Origin: Seriola aureovittata
Taxonomy: Eukaryota > Chordata > Actinopteri > Carangiformes > Carangidae
Assembly (NCBI RefSeq): GCF_021018895.1
Contig: NC_079365.1
Location: 20,441,001-20,505,000 of the forward strand
Direction: 5' to 3'
Length of the DNA stretch: 64,000 nt
Under the pieces are notes generated by a model. It saw nothing but the letters and a program-made list of their open reading frames with translations, ran no database searches and was not told the DNA's origin. Shown piece by piece: positions 35,542 to 49,357 of this stretch. The translations under genes and the position numbers were made by a program. The first letter of the stretch is position 1, and each line of letters starts with the position of its first letter.

Positions 35542-36500
35542 AAAGACACCAACATACAGTAGGTGGATACAGGCAGTGGACACTTATGTGCATGGACCTA
35601 CTTTGTAAAATGCAGAAACACAGACATGAACATGCACGCAAAAACAGGATGTCGATGGCAGATGTACAAATGCTGCTTCTTTTAGTTACTGTCCTGAGTT
35701 TGTAAGGATTATAAAGATGTCACATGCTGACCACAGGAATGAAGCTGTATGGCCAGTTAACAGTCATCTGCAATCCCAAAGGTGAACTGAGCGTCTACAG
35801 CCATGCTAGGAGCTCTGTGAGGCTGCACTTTGAGCTAAATGCTAACATCACAATGCTAACATGATAATATTAAGCCGGTATTATGTTTACCATGTTCACC
35901 GCCTTGGTATTGTGCGTTAGCATGCTAACATTAGCACTTAACACAAAGTAAAGCTGATTCTGATGCGATACCATTAGTTTTGTTGGTGTGTGGGCATAAA
36001 CCAAATTGTATGGCAAGTCATCAAATTGCTTTTGAAATTAGTCAACTTGTTCGTGGCTCTTGAGGAAGTGTCAGGGGATCACCAAAGTCATTAAGATTCA
36101 CCCCCTGAAGATCAATTAATGTCTGTGCATAATTTCATGGCAATCCATCTGAGTTGCTGAGATATTTTAATCTGGATCAAAGTGGTGGACTGACTGACAT
36201 TGGCATCCCTAGAGCTATCTGGCTAAAATTGTTGTTATTTTCATTTTTCATTAGTTTGCTGATATTTGAGATGTTATTTAAAACTGTATGTCTCTCTCTG
36301 TCATTCCTTGTAGAGTTTTAGCACATTCAGATACCAACAGAATGACCACACAGAACATCGGCATTGTGTTTGGGCCGACCCTGATGCGCCCGGAGCGGGA
36401 CAATGGCAACATGGCGGTGAATATGGTTTACCAGAACCAGGCGGTGGAGCTCATCCTCAGCGAATTTGACCACATATTTGGAACGAGAGGCGCCTCTTGA
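9556..36500 (+). CDS. arhgap9: Rho GTPase-activating protein 9 (SH3-WW-PH-RhoGAP), 20 coding exons
   Basis: Splicing the 20 exons listed separately gives one open frame of about 898 residues. Domains: SH3 at about 36-97 (KTNSDWW core, ending YVPATYVTEV), a single WW at 320-346 (tryptophans 320 and 343), PH at 490-604 and RhoGAP at 680-895. The arginine finger is R721 in DGIYRVSGN, with NRMTTQNIGIVFGPTL further on. The family stimulates GTP hydrolysis by Rac and Cdc42 at the membrane. Human ARHGAP9 is mainly haematopoietic, binds phosphoinositides through its PH domain and has reported MAP-kinase binding. The match to human ARHGAP9 rests on the MLS-W start, GADGRQV, SRPESSVDLRGA, DRENPL and the ERAVTTDGRY insert, which ARHGAP12, 15 and 27 lack; ARHGAP12 and 27 also have an extra WW. 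It is longer than human ARHGAP9 (about 750 residues), mainly between SH3 and PH. The start is the first ATG in frame: TGA lies two codons upstream (9550-9552). Confidence 0.9.
9893..10265. repeat. Dispersed repeat family C copy
   Basis: It starts with TACTGTCAACAAATCCCATG and includes CTTTAACTACTGGTCACAAA. A second, more degenerate copy lies at about 33366-33610. I recognise the family as common in fish genomes but cannot name its class. Confidence 0.5.
10799..10902. repeat. Long imperfect GT microsatellite
   Basis: About 100 bases of GT with CG and GA interruptions, 160 bases before the exon 2 acceptor. ORFs read through it on both strands are artefacts. Confidence 0.95.
11061..11259 (+). 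CDS. arhgap9: arhgap9 exon 2, SH3 C-terminal half
   Basis: Acceptor TTCTTTGACAG, donor GTAACG; phase 0 in, phase 1 out. VRRIGAASKTKPLYVPATYV completes the SH3 fold with the usual P-x-x-YV ending. A serine/proline-rich linker follows. Confidence 0.9.
11454..11845 (+). CDS. arhgap9: arhgap9 exon 3, linker
   Basis: Acceptor CTTCCTCCTGCAG, donor GTAGGG; phase 1 in, phase 0 out. It codes about 131 residues of disordered Ser/Pro/Gly-rich linker with YRSMENLNF and ENPYDEV segments, which are possible phosphotyrosine sites by inference. An internal GATGAG/GTGGGT could act as a weaker donor. Confidence 0.85.
13990..14335. repeat. Dispersed fish repeat (family E)
   Basis: It contains GGCCAAAATTATATGGACAC, GCCTCCACTCTTCTGGGACG and TTCATCCCAAAGGTGTTGCA, blocks I recognise from a very widespread fish repeat, probably a nonautonomous DNA transposon. 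Short ORFs inside it are not host genes. Confidence 0.7.
14964..15012. repeat. CA microsatellite
   Basis: CA run with one TA interruption, inside a wider CA-rich block starting near 14900. Confidence 0.9.
16134..16388 (+). CDS. arhgap9: arhgap9 exon 4, WW domain
   Basis: A long pyrimidine tract leads to CTACAAG. The exon is 255 bases, phase 0 to 0, donor GTACAA. It codes a proline-rich stretch (PEPPRPDP) and then the WW domain LWEQYSDPATGRFYYVNTIT to SWKPP. An alternative in-frame acceptor, TTTCTCACAG, would start the exon at 16161. Confidence 0.88.
16826..17275. repeat. MITE-like element with terminal inverted repeats (family B)
   Basis: The left end has AACAGTTTGACATTTTGGGA and AATGTGCTTATT. 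The right end has AATAAGCATGTTTCCCAAAT and TTGTCAAAGTATTCC, which is its inverted complement. About 450 bases with no coding capacity, consistent with a nonautonomous DNA transposon. A second copy is at 43585-43862. Confidence 0.65.
17623..17712 (+). CDS. arhgap9: arhgap9 exon 5, linker
   Basis: Acceptor CTCTGTGGCAG, donor GTAAGG, 90 bases, phase 0 to 0. It codes residues 357-386 (ASPAQPQTLPRDTSHLSLPL and on), with no recognised domain. It is supported by clean splice sites and by keeping the frame. Confidence 0.75.
19300..19560 (+). repeat. Dispersed repeat family A copy
   Basis: It begins AGAGCTGCGACAATTAGACA, contains TAGTCGATTAATCGTTAATC and TTGTAAATGGAATATCTTTG, and ends with GCAGATTAATCGATCATGAA. 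Confidence 0.65.
21282..21316. repeat. CT microsatellite serving as polypyrimidine tract
   Basis: TC/TTTC run directly upstream of the exon 6 acceptor at 21320-21321. Confidence 0.85.
21322..21387 (+). CDS. arhgap9: arhgap9 exon 6, linker
   Basis: An exceptionally long CT tract (about 21282-21316) precedes acceptor TTTCTAG. The exon is 66 bases, phase 0 to 0, donor GTGAAA, coding LSPDFLFGSHQGKTDGGWQM plus KQ. It may be a cassette exon. Confidence 0.65.
21388..23493 (+). other. arhgap9 intron 6 (2.1 kb)
   Basis: AT-rich intron with a short alternating TA/GT patch near 22240. I see no gene or clear repeat in it. Confidence 0.6.
23494..23634 (+). CDS. arhgap9: arhgap9 exon 7, linker
   Basis: 141 bases, phase 0 to 0, donor GTACTC. 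It codes SMQRAASSETLSTMTFSSAD and on to IENGK. The acceptor (CCTGGGAAG) has a poor pyrimidine tract, so the 5' boundary is the least certain of the gene. A long CA repeat begins 14 bases past the donor. Confidence 0.65.
23649..23763. repeat. Long CA microsatellite
   Basis: About 30 pure CA units followed by CACAAA/CACAGA variants, starting 14 bases past the exon 7 donor. Confidence 0.95.
23921..24022 (+). CDS. arhgap9: arhgap9 exon 8, pre-PH linker
   Basis: Acceptor CTGTCTTTCAG, donor GTGAGA, 102 bases, phase 0 to 0. It codes residues 456-489, including VEPPSPQSSPDSDG, a likely phosphorylated linker by inference. Confidence 0.85.
24405..24466 (+). CDS. arhgap9: arhgap9 exon 9, PH domain start
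   Basis: Acceptor GTGTTCTCAG, donor GTGAGG; phase 0 in, phase 2 out. It codes ELEKAGLLNKTKIAEGGRKL, the first PH strand, matching the family EKSGLLNMTKIA pattern. Confidence 0.92.
24629..24716 (+). CDS. arhgap9: arhgap9 exon 10, PH domain
   Basis: Acceptor GGGTTGCAG, donor GTAAGA; phase 2 in, phase 0 out. It codes [20 protein letters not shown], the basic KxRKNW strand pair that contacts phosphoinositide headgroups in related PH domains. Confidence 0.93.
25211..25306 (+). CDS. arhgap9: arhgap9 exon 11, PH domain
   Basis: Acceptor TTTAAAACAG, donor GTAAGA, 96 bases, phase 0 to 0. It codes SRPESSVDLRGAQLHWANEL then SSKKNVFK. This block is nearly the same as in human ARHGAP9 as I recall it and is the best single paralogue marker. 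Confidence 0.93.
25656..25754 (+). CDS. arhgap9: arhgap9 exon 12, PH C-terminal helix
   Basis: Acceptor TTTTACTGTAG, donor GTGAGA, 99 bases, phase 0 to 0. GNEFLLQSETDSLIKEWYST is the PH C-terminal helix with its invariant tryptophan. Confidence 0.93.
25755..26699 (+). other. arhgap9 intron 12, mostly a repeat
   Basis: Most of this intron is the family F repeat listed separately; the rest is AT-rich. Confidence 0.6.
26145..26615. repeat. Dispersed repeat family F
   Basis: It starts TTAAAGCTACACTAATCAAT, contains GGTGGAGACCAAAAACATTG and ends in ACTCCTTTAA, giving short complementary ends. I recognise these blocks as a widespread fish element. Confidence 0.55.
26700..26805 (+). CDS. arhgap9: arhgap9 exon 13, PH-RhoGAP linker
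   Basis: Acceptor CTGCCTTCCAG; donor GTAAGT after ACGTCAC; phase 0 in, phase 1 out. It codes DRENPLDNVLLYSLRRAGSV and an acidic GDEDERR stretch. The reading frame stays open through the next intron (see findings). Confidence 0.88.
27226..27345 (+). CDS. arhgap9: arhgap9 exon 14, basic region before RhoGAP
   Basis: Acceptor CTCCCTCTGCAG, donor GTGAGA; phase 1 in and out. It codes the basic segment RVKTRLKKLILKRPPLQALQ, typical just ahead of the RhoGAP fold in this subfamily. A second in-frame acceptor, CTGCCCCGCAG, would start it at 27142. Confidence 0.88.
27346..29150 (+). other. arhgap9 intron 14 (1.8 kb)
   Basis: No exon supported. It includes T-runs, a possible old repeat near 27900-28060 and the GT repeat before exon 15. 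Confidence 0.6.
29088..29122. repeat. GT microsatellite before exon 15
   Basis: Pure GT of about 17 units ending 28 bases upstream of the exon 15 acceptor, where a branch point and pyrimidine tract would be expected. Confidence 0.9.
29151..29249 (+). CDS. arhgap9: arhgap9 exon 15, RhoGAP start
   Basis: Acceptor TCGCTCTTCAG directly after a GT repeat, donor GTACAG; phase 1 in and out. It codes DQVFGCRLEMLCEREKNMVP and FVRLCTEAVERR, the first RhoGAP helices. Confidence 0.94.
29250..30955 (+). other. arhgap9 intron 15 (1.7 kb)
   Basis: It contains a family A repeat copy and an AAT trinucleotide run at about 30367-30390. No exon seen. Confidence 0.65.
29935..30260 (+). repeat. Dispersed repeat family A copy
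   Basis: It begins AGGGCTGCAGTTAACAATTA and TTTTCATTATCGATTAATCT, the best preserved edge in this window, and ends near AGTTAATTTACAAATAG. Confidence 0.7.
30956..31033 (+). CDS. arhgap9: arhgap9 exon 16, arginine finger
   Basis: Acceptor TATGCTGCAG, donor GTGAGG; phase 1 in and out. It codes LDTDGIYRVSGNLAVIQKLR. R721 in GIYRVSG is the catalytic arginine finger, so GAP activity is expected. Confidence 0.95.
31452..31505 (+). CDS. arhgap9: arhgap9 exon 17, RhoGAP insert (54 bases)
   Basis: Acceptor TTGGTTTTTGCAG, donor GTAGAT; phase 1 in and out. It codes ERAVTTDGRYMFPAELVQ, an 18-residue insert that I recall in human ARHGAP9 but not in ARHGAP12, 15 or 27. Skipping it keeps the frame and restores the paralogue-like VNHEEKLNLD junction. 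Confidence 0.9.
32404..32538 (+). CDS. arhgap9: arhgap9 exon 18, RhoGAP core
   Basis: Acceptor CTTGTCTCTCAG, donor GTGAGT; phase 1 in and out. It codes EEKLNLDESEWEDIHVITGA and LKLFFRELPEPLVPYGFF, the most conserved RhoGAP helices that pack against the GTPase. Confidence 0.95.
32539..34322 (+). other. arhgap9 intron 18 (1.8 kb)
   Basis: AT-rich, with a short TA run at about 33070-33090 and a degenerate family C copy at 33366-33610. No exon seen. Confidence 0.6.
34323..34428 (+). CDS. arhgap9: arhgap9 exon 19, RhoGAP
   Basis: Acceptor TCTGTGTTGCAG, donor GTGAGA; phase 1 in, phase 2 out. It codes MSDYMDKVDRLKCLVLNMPP and then PNHDTLLFMCRHLKR. Confidence 0.94.
35509..35539. repeat. CA microsatellite
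   Basis: CA run of about 15 units. Confidence 0.9.
35812..36235. repeat. Dispersed fish repeat (family D)
   Basis: It contains GCTAACATCACAATGCTAAC, CATGGCAATCCATCTGAGTT and AAAGTGGTGGACTGACTGAC, then ATCCCTAGAGC. I recognise these as a very common fish repeat with repeated GCTAACAT units at one end. Confidence 0.7.
36314..36500 (+). CDS. arhgap9: arhgap9 exon 20, RhoGAP C-terminus and stop
   Basis: Acceptor CATTCCTTGTAG, phase 2 in, ending at TGA 36498-36500. It codes NRMTTQNIGIVFGPTLMRPE (the conserved Asn and FGPTL) and ends FDHIFGTRGAS. Confidence 0.95.
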
Positions 36501-36512
36501 TCTTTTCGGACA

Positions 36513-36535
36513 GGGTGGGTGGGGTGGGGGGGGGG
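36513..36535 (+). promoter_or_regulatory. G-quadruplex-capable run in arhgap9 3' UTR
   Basis: Four or more G-runs of at least three, separated by single T bases, begin 13 bases after the stop codon. In the sense-strand RNA this matches the quadruplex pattern with one-base loops. Formation and function are inferred. Confidence 0.5.
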
Positions 36536-37517
36536 TTCAAAAGGCTCCTGCAGATCAGAAGAAAGCACAAGTAGTGCAGCATTTGTCCTCTTTGCCTGTT
36601 GACTCATATGGTGTAAAATGGATTTCACATCAAAAGATAATTATGGGGTAAAAAGAACCAGGACAGAAAGCTGCTAATCATGACATCTGGCCTCCATATA
36701 AAGCCATGTTAAAACAATAATAGTAAAAAAAAGCCAATTTTAGCTGCAATACTTGTGCCTTTGACTGCAAATGTGGAGCCCAGCCCCGGTGTTCTTTTAC
36801 TGCTCGAACAGACGCCTCCTTGTCACTTGATCAGGATAAATAAAAAGCCATAAAAGTGATAGATCTCCTCCAGCCTGTTCAGATAGCTTTGTCTTAATCA
36901 GTTATTTATCAAGGAGTGTGAGGAAGGGTGTGTCTGAGCATAGCACTGAAACAAGACTTAGCAGAACCATCTCACTGTGAAAACACATGCACCAGCACCT
37001 CATGCAGGAAGGATGGACAGAACCCACCTGCGGTGTCAGTGTAGGTACACTGTAAATAATGCAAACAAGCAGGAAGCGAGCTGGGCATGTAAATGTGCTC
37101 ACATCTCCATTGAAGTTATACAGTGTTCAGATGAAGAATTCTCAGGTTCATTTGAGAGAATTATCTTCAAAGATAAAGGCATAATTTCAGTGATGGGATG
37201 AATGTGCCAACCGGGCAGCAAATGTTCCTTAGTACCAAATAGAACTTTAGTTGTGTGTGGACCTTCAGAGTTTCCTTTACTGTACAAATCGGGACCTGTC
37301 TTCTATTTTTATTAGCGCAAACTTCTCAGATTAAATTAAAAAAAAAAAAATGAAGTTGTAAATATGTGATATAGTGTGTGTGTCAACTTGTAGCACTTTG
37401 CATACGGTATGTAACCTAAACATTATATATTAGATAAATTCAAACTTGATACATTTGCTTTGAAATGAGCAGTGTGATGTTAAAACATGACTTGGACGTG
37501 ATTGTTAACTTTCCTGC

Positions 37518-37523
37518 AATAAA
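37518..37523 (+). terminator. Candidate arhgap9 polyadenylation signal
   Basis: Canonical AATAAA about 1.0 kb past the arhgap9 stop. The genomic A-run directly after it (37520-37552) could also cause internal oligo-dT priming, so cDNA ends here need care. Confidence 0.4.
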
Positions 37524-39437
37524 AAAAAAAAAAGAAAAAAAGAAAAAAAAAAGTGAACAAACTGATTTGATCTATTCTGTTGTATTTGATCAGGATGTGT
37601 GTCAGGTTGTCTGTACCGAGCGATGGGTTGCGTGAGAGATAATATAAGTGTGTGGAGGTATGTGGGCCGTGGAGACTCAGCGGGTGGAGGCATCCCCTGT
37701 GATTGGTGCAAATGCTGCTTTTAATAACAGAACAAAAGAGGAACTGGAAATGCATATGTTTAAAAAATGTGGATTTTCCCCAGAACCTTCTCACTCTCTC
37801 ACTCTCTCACTCTGTGGCTTTGGTAATTTTATATTGACTGTGGGTTTGGCAAAAGACAAAAAAGAGCAGAAAAGAGGCACGGTGCGGGGGGGCTCACAGA
37901 ATTTGCAAAGTTTTATTAGATGTATTTATTCATTTTTATGCTCGTATTATTTCAAGTCATGTGAGTGTGCGAGGAGGGGCCAGAATGATGTGTAGCTGAT
38001 TGATGGAGAGTCATCTGAACTTTTGATCATTGTGTGCTTGTCCAAGGTCGTTGACACAGAAATATTTTCTACTTAAATAGACAAACTGCGCTTGTTTATT
38101 TGATCCGAATGCGTGTGTGCGCATAGTCATCACAGTTATCTACTTTATACATCCGTCATTTTGTACTTTCTCTCTTGTCTTTTGACAGCTGAATGTCCCA
38201 GAACCTCCTCATATCAGATATAATGATTCTATTCATTACATTATGTGAAACAAATATCACAGCCTGAAAACCTAAATTCAATCAATATTTCTCAAAGTAG
38301 TTTTACAGTATTTGTTTTGTTCATTCTACAAATTCTGAAGCTCAAGGGATATTCCATCAGTAAAAAGGCAGCGTAGTAAACCTTCTGTAGACTGTAGCCC
38401 TGTGATGTTTTATTTCACTTCGGTGTGGTGGTGCTAATCACTCCCTAAAATTAGAATCAGTCTGTAAGAGACACAATCAAACACTCCACCCTCCTAATCA
38501 GCAGTGTGTTGGCAGTGAAAGTCAAACCCAATTACTTTGTGTTTTTGTGCTGCTTTTTTCCGCTTTCTTCTTTTTCTTTTTCTCTCTTTCTTTGACCTTC
38601 ATTTGACTTCGTACTGATTGTTTTTAAATTGATAAATTTAAAACAATACAAAATATACAAATGTGCCGCTGTATATCCCTGCTGCAGACGAGATTGATAA
38701 ATTTGCTCCCAACGACAGATTTTTGATGCATGGACTGATGAGATAAATAGCCCAACATTAGCTCAAAACCTCTTTGCATCTGTAGGTAGTTATATTGTTT
38801 GCTGCAACACTGACACAAAAATGTTTTTCAGTATTGAAATTTGTGGAAATAAAAGAATGAGAAGGTTGTGAAATGTTTTTCATCCAAGTAACTTTCAAAA
38901 CTAATTCAATTTTTATAATCCACGCTTAAATGAACCTCTTTTGAAAGTGTAATTTAACAAATCTGTATGATTTATTCTTGGAGAAAGAAACACAGTCGTT
39001 AGGACATAATATGGCTTAAATCTGCCCTTTGTGTTTCTGGACATCACAGCTTTTGTCTTTTGTTTAGTTGTGAACAATTGAGCAAAGAGAAGAGAAGAGA
39101 GGAGAGGAGAGAAGTTTGTCTGTGGAGAATTACACTTGATCAATATCTTGCTCAAAGAATAAATTTCAGCAGGAAATTAAAGCTGAATCACCTGATTTCA
39201 ATGGCAGATTTAAAACATTTAGTCCACCATTAGCTGTTCCTGTATCTGTAATGTTTAAATCCGAGTGAGCTGTAGATCTGTAAATTTAAGTTGGATTTCG
39301 ATCACATCCTGTTTGATGCTGCTCTTTACATCCTCTCTCTCTCCTTTCATCCTTACCTTTTATTTGCATTCTTGGAAGTTTTATGGTTGTCTAGCTCTTG
39401 GGTTTTTGTCTTTGCCTTTAATGTCCTGTGCACTCAG

Positions 39438-39520
39438 GGCACCCACGACACTTATCAATACCCCAACAAGTCTTTCGACTTAAACAACCATTTAGGTCAG
39501 AAAAATGTGCCAGAAGTCAG
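39438..39520 (+). other. Orphan exon-like segment downstream of arhgap9
   Basis: A T-rich tract and ACTCAG precede 83 bases with an open frame (GTHDTYQYPNKSFDLNNHLG and on to VPEVR). They end in CAG followed by a consensus GTAAGTAT donor. No domain is recognised and no partner exon is identified. It may be an exon of a noncoding RNA, a read-through arhgap9 exon or a chance match. Confidence 0.25.
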
Positions 39521-39879
39521 GTAAGTATTCCTATGGAAGCCCAGTATTCATGTTAAGTGAGTATTTTGACTTCTCTTTAGGCTCTGTCGTGGGTATCAGA
39601 CTCTGGAGTCATAAATCTACTGGGCCACATGACAGGTGATGCCACTCTGTTGCCCCGATCAAACGTACATCTAAGCTACATTTAACTCCTTCTCTCACCC
39701 AAGCAAAGAGCAGATACATTACATCTACTTGTATCTGTGTAGACTAAACTGCTATAGCTGGCCTTATAGGCAGCATCATCTTCATGTGCTCGGTGGTCCA
39801 TTTTCCAAACTTATCTAGGATTTGGACCACACCTGTATAAACAAAGGTGGAATGAATGAAAAGACATTTCAGCAAGATA

Positions 39880-39938
<59 letters not shown>

Positions 39939-39975
39939 CTTTATTTATCCCCTAGGGGAAATTCATGTGCCGAAT
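39880..39975 (-). mobile_element. GATA repeat joined to a LINE-like 3' tail
   Basis: About 15 GATA units run into ACTTTATTTATCCCCTAGGG GAAATTC. In fish genomes this junction is typical of the 3' end of truncated non-LTR retrotransposons inserted in minus orientation. The adjoining body is not recognisable. Confidence 0.5.
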
Positions 39976-41147
39976 ACAATTGCCTTAACCTGGTGGAGGA
40001 ACAGTTTCTCTACCCAGCAGTGACATACATCCGCAGTTGTGTTCATTCTAAGGCCTGTTTTCTCTGCTACTCTGTTATTACTGGGAATCGAAACTTAAAA
40101 ATGCTCAGCACCCGGTCTGACAACCTGTTGCTCATGGATGAGACTCGCAGCGTGTTGCAAGTGATACTGATGCTGCTGTCTGACTAAGTCAAGGCAGCTC
40201 TCCATTAAATGTCACCTTACTCATGGTCAAGTCCGGGACAAATGTCATAACATCAACGGTTGTTGATGCTACAGTTGACTAAATGATGGGCTGAAGCAAA
40301 ACTATCTTACCTACGTCACCCGACATGGTTTTATTAGTGTTACGGTTAGCTGATGGTTTACTCAACCTATCATTAACCTAAAGCTGAGCATATCAAATAT
40401 CAGCAGAGCTGCTCAACCCCTGAATGCCCCAGCCACAGGCACAGCGCAGCCACCTCTGATGAATCATCATGCAAATACAGAGCCACAAAAAAAAAGTTAG
40501 TGTAACAAAGCAGTCTGCAGATCAAGTGTGGTGATGGGAAGTGTTTACTGTGATGGGAAACTGAGTGGCCTAGGCCACAGCCGAACCTCAGAAGTGTTGT
40601 TTGTTGGCGGATGTTTCTGTTTACTGTTTAAATCCAAGAAGCCATGGCATTTGATGACTTTAGAGTGATATATTTAAGAGTACACTTTAAAGCCCCTCCT
40701 GATGTTACATAACTCAATAATTCTACATATTTAATAACCTCTAAAACAAAATTACCTTCAACTGTTTATAATTAAGTCTTTGTCCAGCATGTTGTTAAAC
40801 TTGTAAGGCCTTTATTTTCAGTCTCACAAACTCTGTATCATGAGGTTATAAATAAGAACATTAGAAAACTCAATCAAAAATCAATAAAATGCAAAATGGT
40901 GTAAAAATATGTACAATTTTATTACAAATATCCACAAACATGCAAAAAATATATATAAAAAGATAATACAAATGTTGCATCTGTGCCAGTAAAAAATTAA
41001 AATACTGCTTAACATAAAAAGGTGTGCAGACATTGAATGAAAGTAAACAGTTTTTTTTTTCTATTTTTTCACACAGAAATAACAGGTAAGGAACTATGCA
41101 AGAGTAGGGTGACAGTTGGCATGCCACATATGCATATCTTTGGTGAT

Positions 41148-41149
<2 letters not shown>

Positions 41150-41243
<94 letters not shown>
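41150..41243. repeat. Pure CA microsatellite (47 units)
   Basis: 94 bases of uninterrupted CA. It should be highly polymorphic. Cys/Val and Thr/His ORFs across it are artefacts. Confidence 0.97.
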
Positions 41244-41245
<2 letters not shown>

Positions 41246-42438
41246 CGAACAAGAAGTGACTTTGACACACTGTATGCATGAATGCTACAAGCTTAGTCAC
41301 ACCTCATGCACCACCATCTTATCTCGTCGTACCAAGGCTTTGTCGGCTTACTCACAGTGTCTGAGTACATCTGAGGCACTTTTCACGTTGACTACACTGC
41401 AGTCAGAAAGAGGAAGTTAAAAACTGGCGTGTGTGTCCTGAGTCTTGACCCCCTCGCCACACCTCAACAGACAGCCTGAACGTGTGACACATTAATCTTC
41501 AAGAAGTGTGAAAATCCGCTGCAGCACATGTAAATTATTACAAGAAATAGCAGACGTTTTAGCATTAAATGAAATAAAGCAGCTCCGTATGATCATTACA
41601 CAAACAGGGAGACAGTGCAAGTTTTATTTGCTCCCTCAAAGGAAATATAACCCCAAAGACTTTCACCCCTTTTAACCTCCCATACACAAATGCAGAAATG
41701 ACTGTCCCCCTAGAAAGGCATACAATTAAATAGGTGCAGTCCACTGCTTTTTGCTTATAAAAAATAAATAAACAACCGCCTTCCAGTTCTTCCTCTTTCT
41801 TCTGCTCGCTCTAAACACTGAATAGGTTTGCTGATTAATTAAAGCCACAGCACCATAGTTAACCTGAAGAGATGAGTTGGTTTTACCTTGTGATTTCACA
41901 GCATGAATAACAAACGTCCTGGCAACGATAACTCCCACTGTATATACTCAAGCACTCACTGGCTTTGGGACAAAGTAATAGCTGCATGTTTGTTTGAATT
42001 GAAAACATTTTTACAGTTATTGCTAATTCTTAAAATAGAGGTAAATATTTGTAGCAAAATATACCACAGGATATTCAAAAGTGAATGTTCCTCTCACTTA
42101 TTAAGAGGAATAAATATACTAACTAGGCATCAGGTGATTCTGTTGATATGGCTTCATCTGTAACCTCTAACGTTGATGGCAGGTTAAAGTAACAGTAGAT
42201 GTTCTTCCTTCCTGTCATCAGTTACACAAACAATTCCTTCAGGACCTGTCTTCCCCACACGCTCACTGGTGTGCATCTACATGTAAACAGTTGAAAGGTT
42301 TCGAACAAAGTCTCTGCTTTATGGGTTGTGCAACAGTCAGCAGCAGCTAAGCATATAAAAAGGAAGATTTTTGCAATACCACATCTGGATATGTGACATA
42401 ACCTCAGATAAGTCAACCCGAATGTTTTAGCTCTCCTG

Positions 42439-42515
<77 letters not shown>

Positions 42516-42540
42516 TTATTTTTTTTTAATTATTTTTTTT
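42439..42540. repeat. Poly(A)-(TA)n-poly(T) tract
   Basis: About 35 A, about 19 TA units, then a T-rich run: an almost perfect self-complementary hairpin next to the zeb-like 3' end. Confidence 0.9.
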
Positions 42541-42626
42541 TATTAACAAAAATAAACAAAAACATTGACGGTACATCAAATCTATTTTCCATGATGAAAT
42601 ACTACAATTTGTATTGTCACATATAT

Positions 42627-42632
42627 TTTATT
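42627..42632 (-). terminator. Candidate zeb-like polyadenylation signal
   Basis: AATAAA on the minus strand, about 180 bases past the stop. Two more AATAAA motifs lie at about 42538 and 42515, next to the A/TA/T tract. Which one is used cannot be told from sequence. Confidence 0.3.
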
Positions 42633-42813
42633 TGTATGGCTTGATCCACTTTAAGGCCATCTATGCTTTGGCAGTTCTGTGCATTTTCATGTTGTGAAAT
42701 ACTGTGAGTAAAAAAAAAAAGTCAATGGGGCTATTATATATATAAGAGAGAAAGAAATATCAAAATTCTCAATATATACAGTATATGCATTGTATTAGCT
42801 TGTTAAAGTTACC

Positions 42814-49357
<6,544 letters not shown>

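Larger units (their letters stand above)
34429..36313 (+). other. arhgap9 intron 19 (1.9 kb)
   Basis: It holds a 460-base pyrimidine-rich tract (34935-35395), a CA repeat (35509-35539) and a dispersed repeat (35812-36235). Proline-, leucine- and serine-rich ORFs in the pyrimidine tract are composition artefacts. Confidence 0.7.
36501..37540 (+). other. arhgap9: arhgap9 3' UTR (inferred)
   Basis: Noncoding DNA after the stop. It starts with a G-run cluster and holds an early AATAAA at about 36839 and a stronger AATAAA at 37518-37523. The end is inferred from that last signal. Confidence 0.5.
37541..42813. other. Intergenic region and zeb-like 3' UTR
   Basis: It lies between the convergent genes. 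It holds one exon-like segment (39438-39520), a GATA repeat with a LINE-like tail, a long CA repeat and the A/TA/T tract. No open frame resembles a known protein. The part nearest 42813 is the zeb-like 3' UTR. Confidence 0.6.

Noticed and set aside
9556..36500. Calling the RhoGAP gene arhgap12, arhgap15 or arhgap27
   Set aside because: The ZEB neighbour suggested arhgap12 or arhgap15 and parts of the RhoGAP domain resemble ARHGAP15. But the SH3 and PH signatures, the single WW and the ERAVTTDGRY insert match ARHGAP9.
39993..40187. 64-codon ORF after the GATA repeat
   Set aside because: No recognised domain; it follows a LINE-like tail and lacks splice or start support.
41150..41243. Direct repeats considered as a CRISPR-like or satellite array
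   Set aside because: It is a pure CA dinucleotide run with no spacers; the same holds for the other regular repeats in the window.
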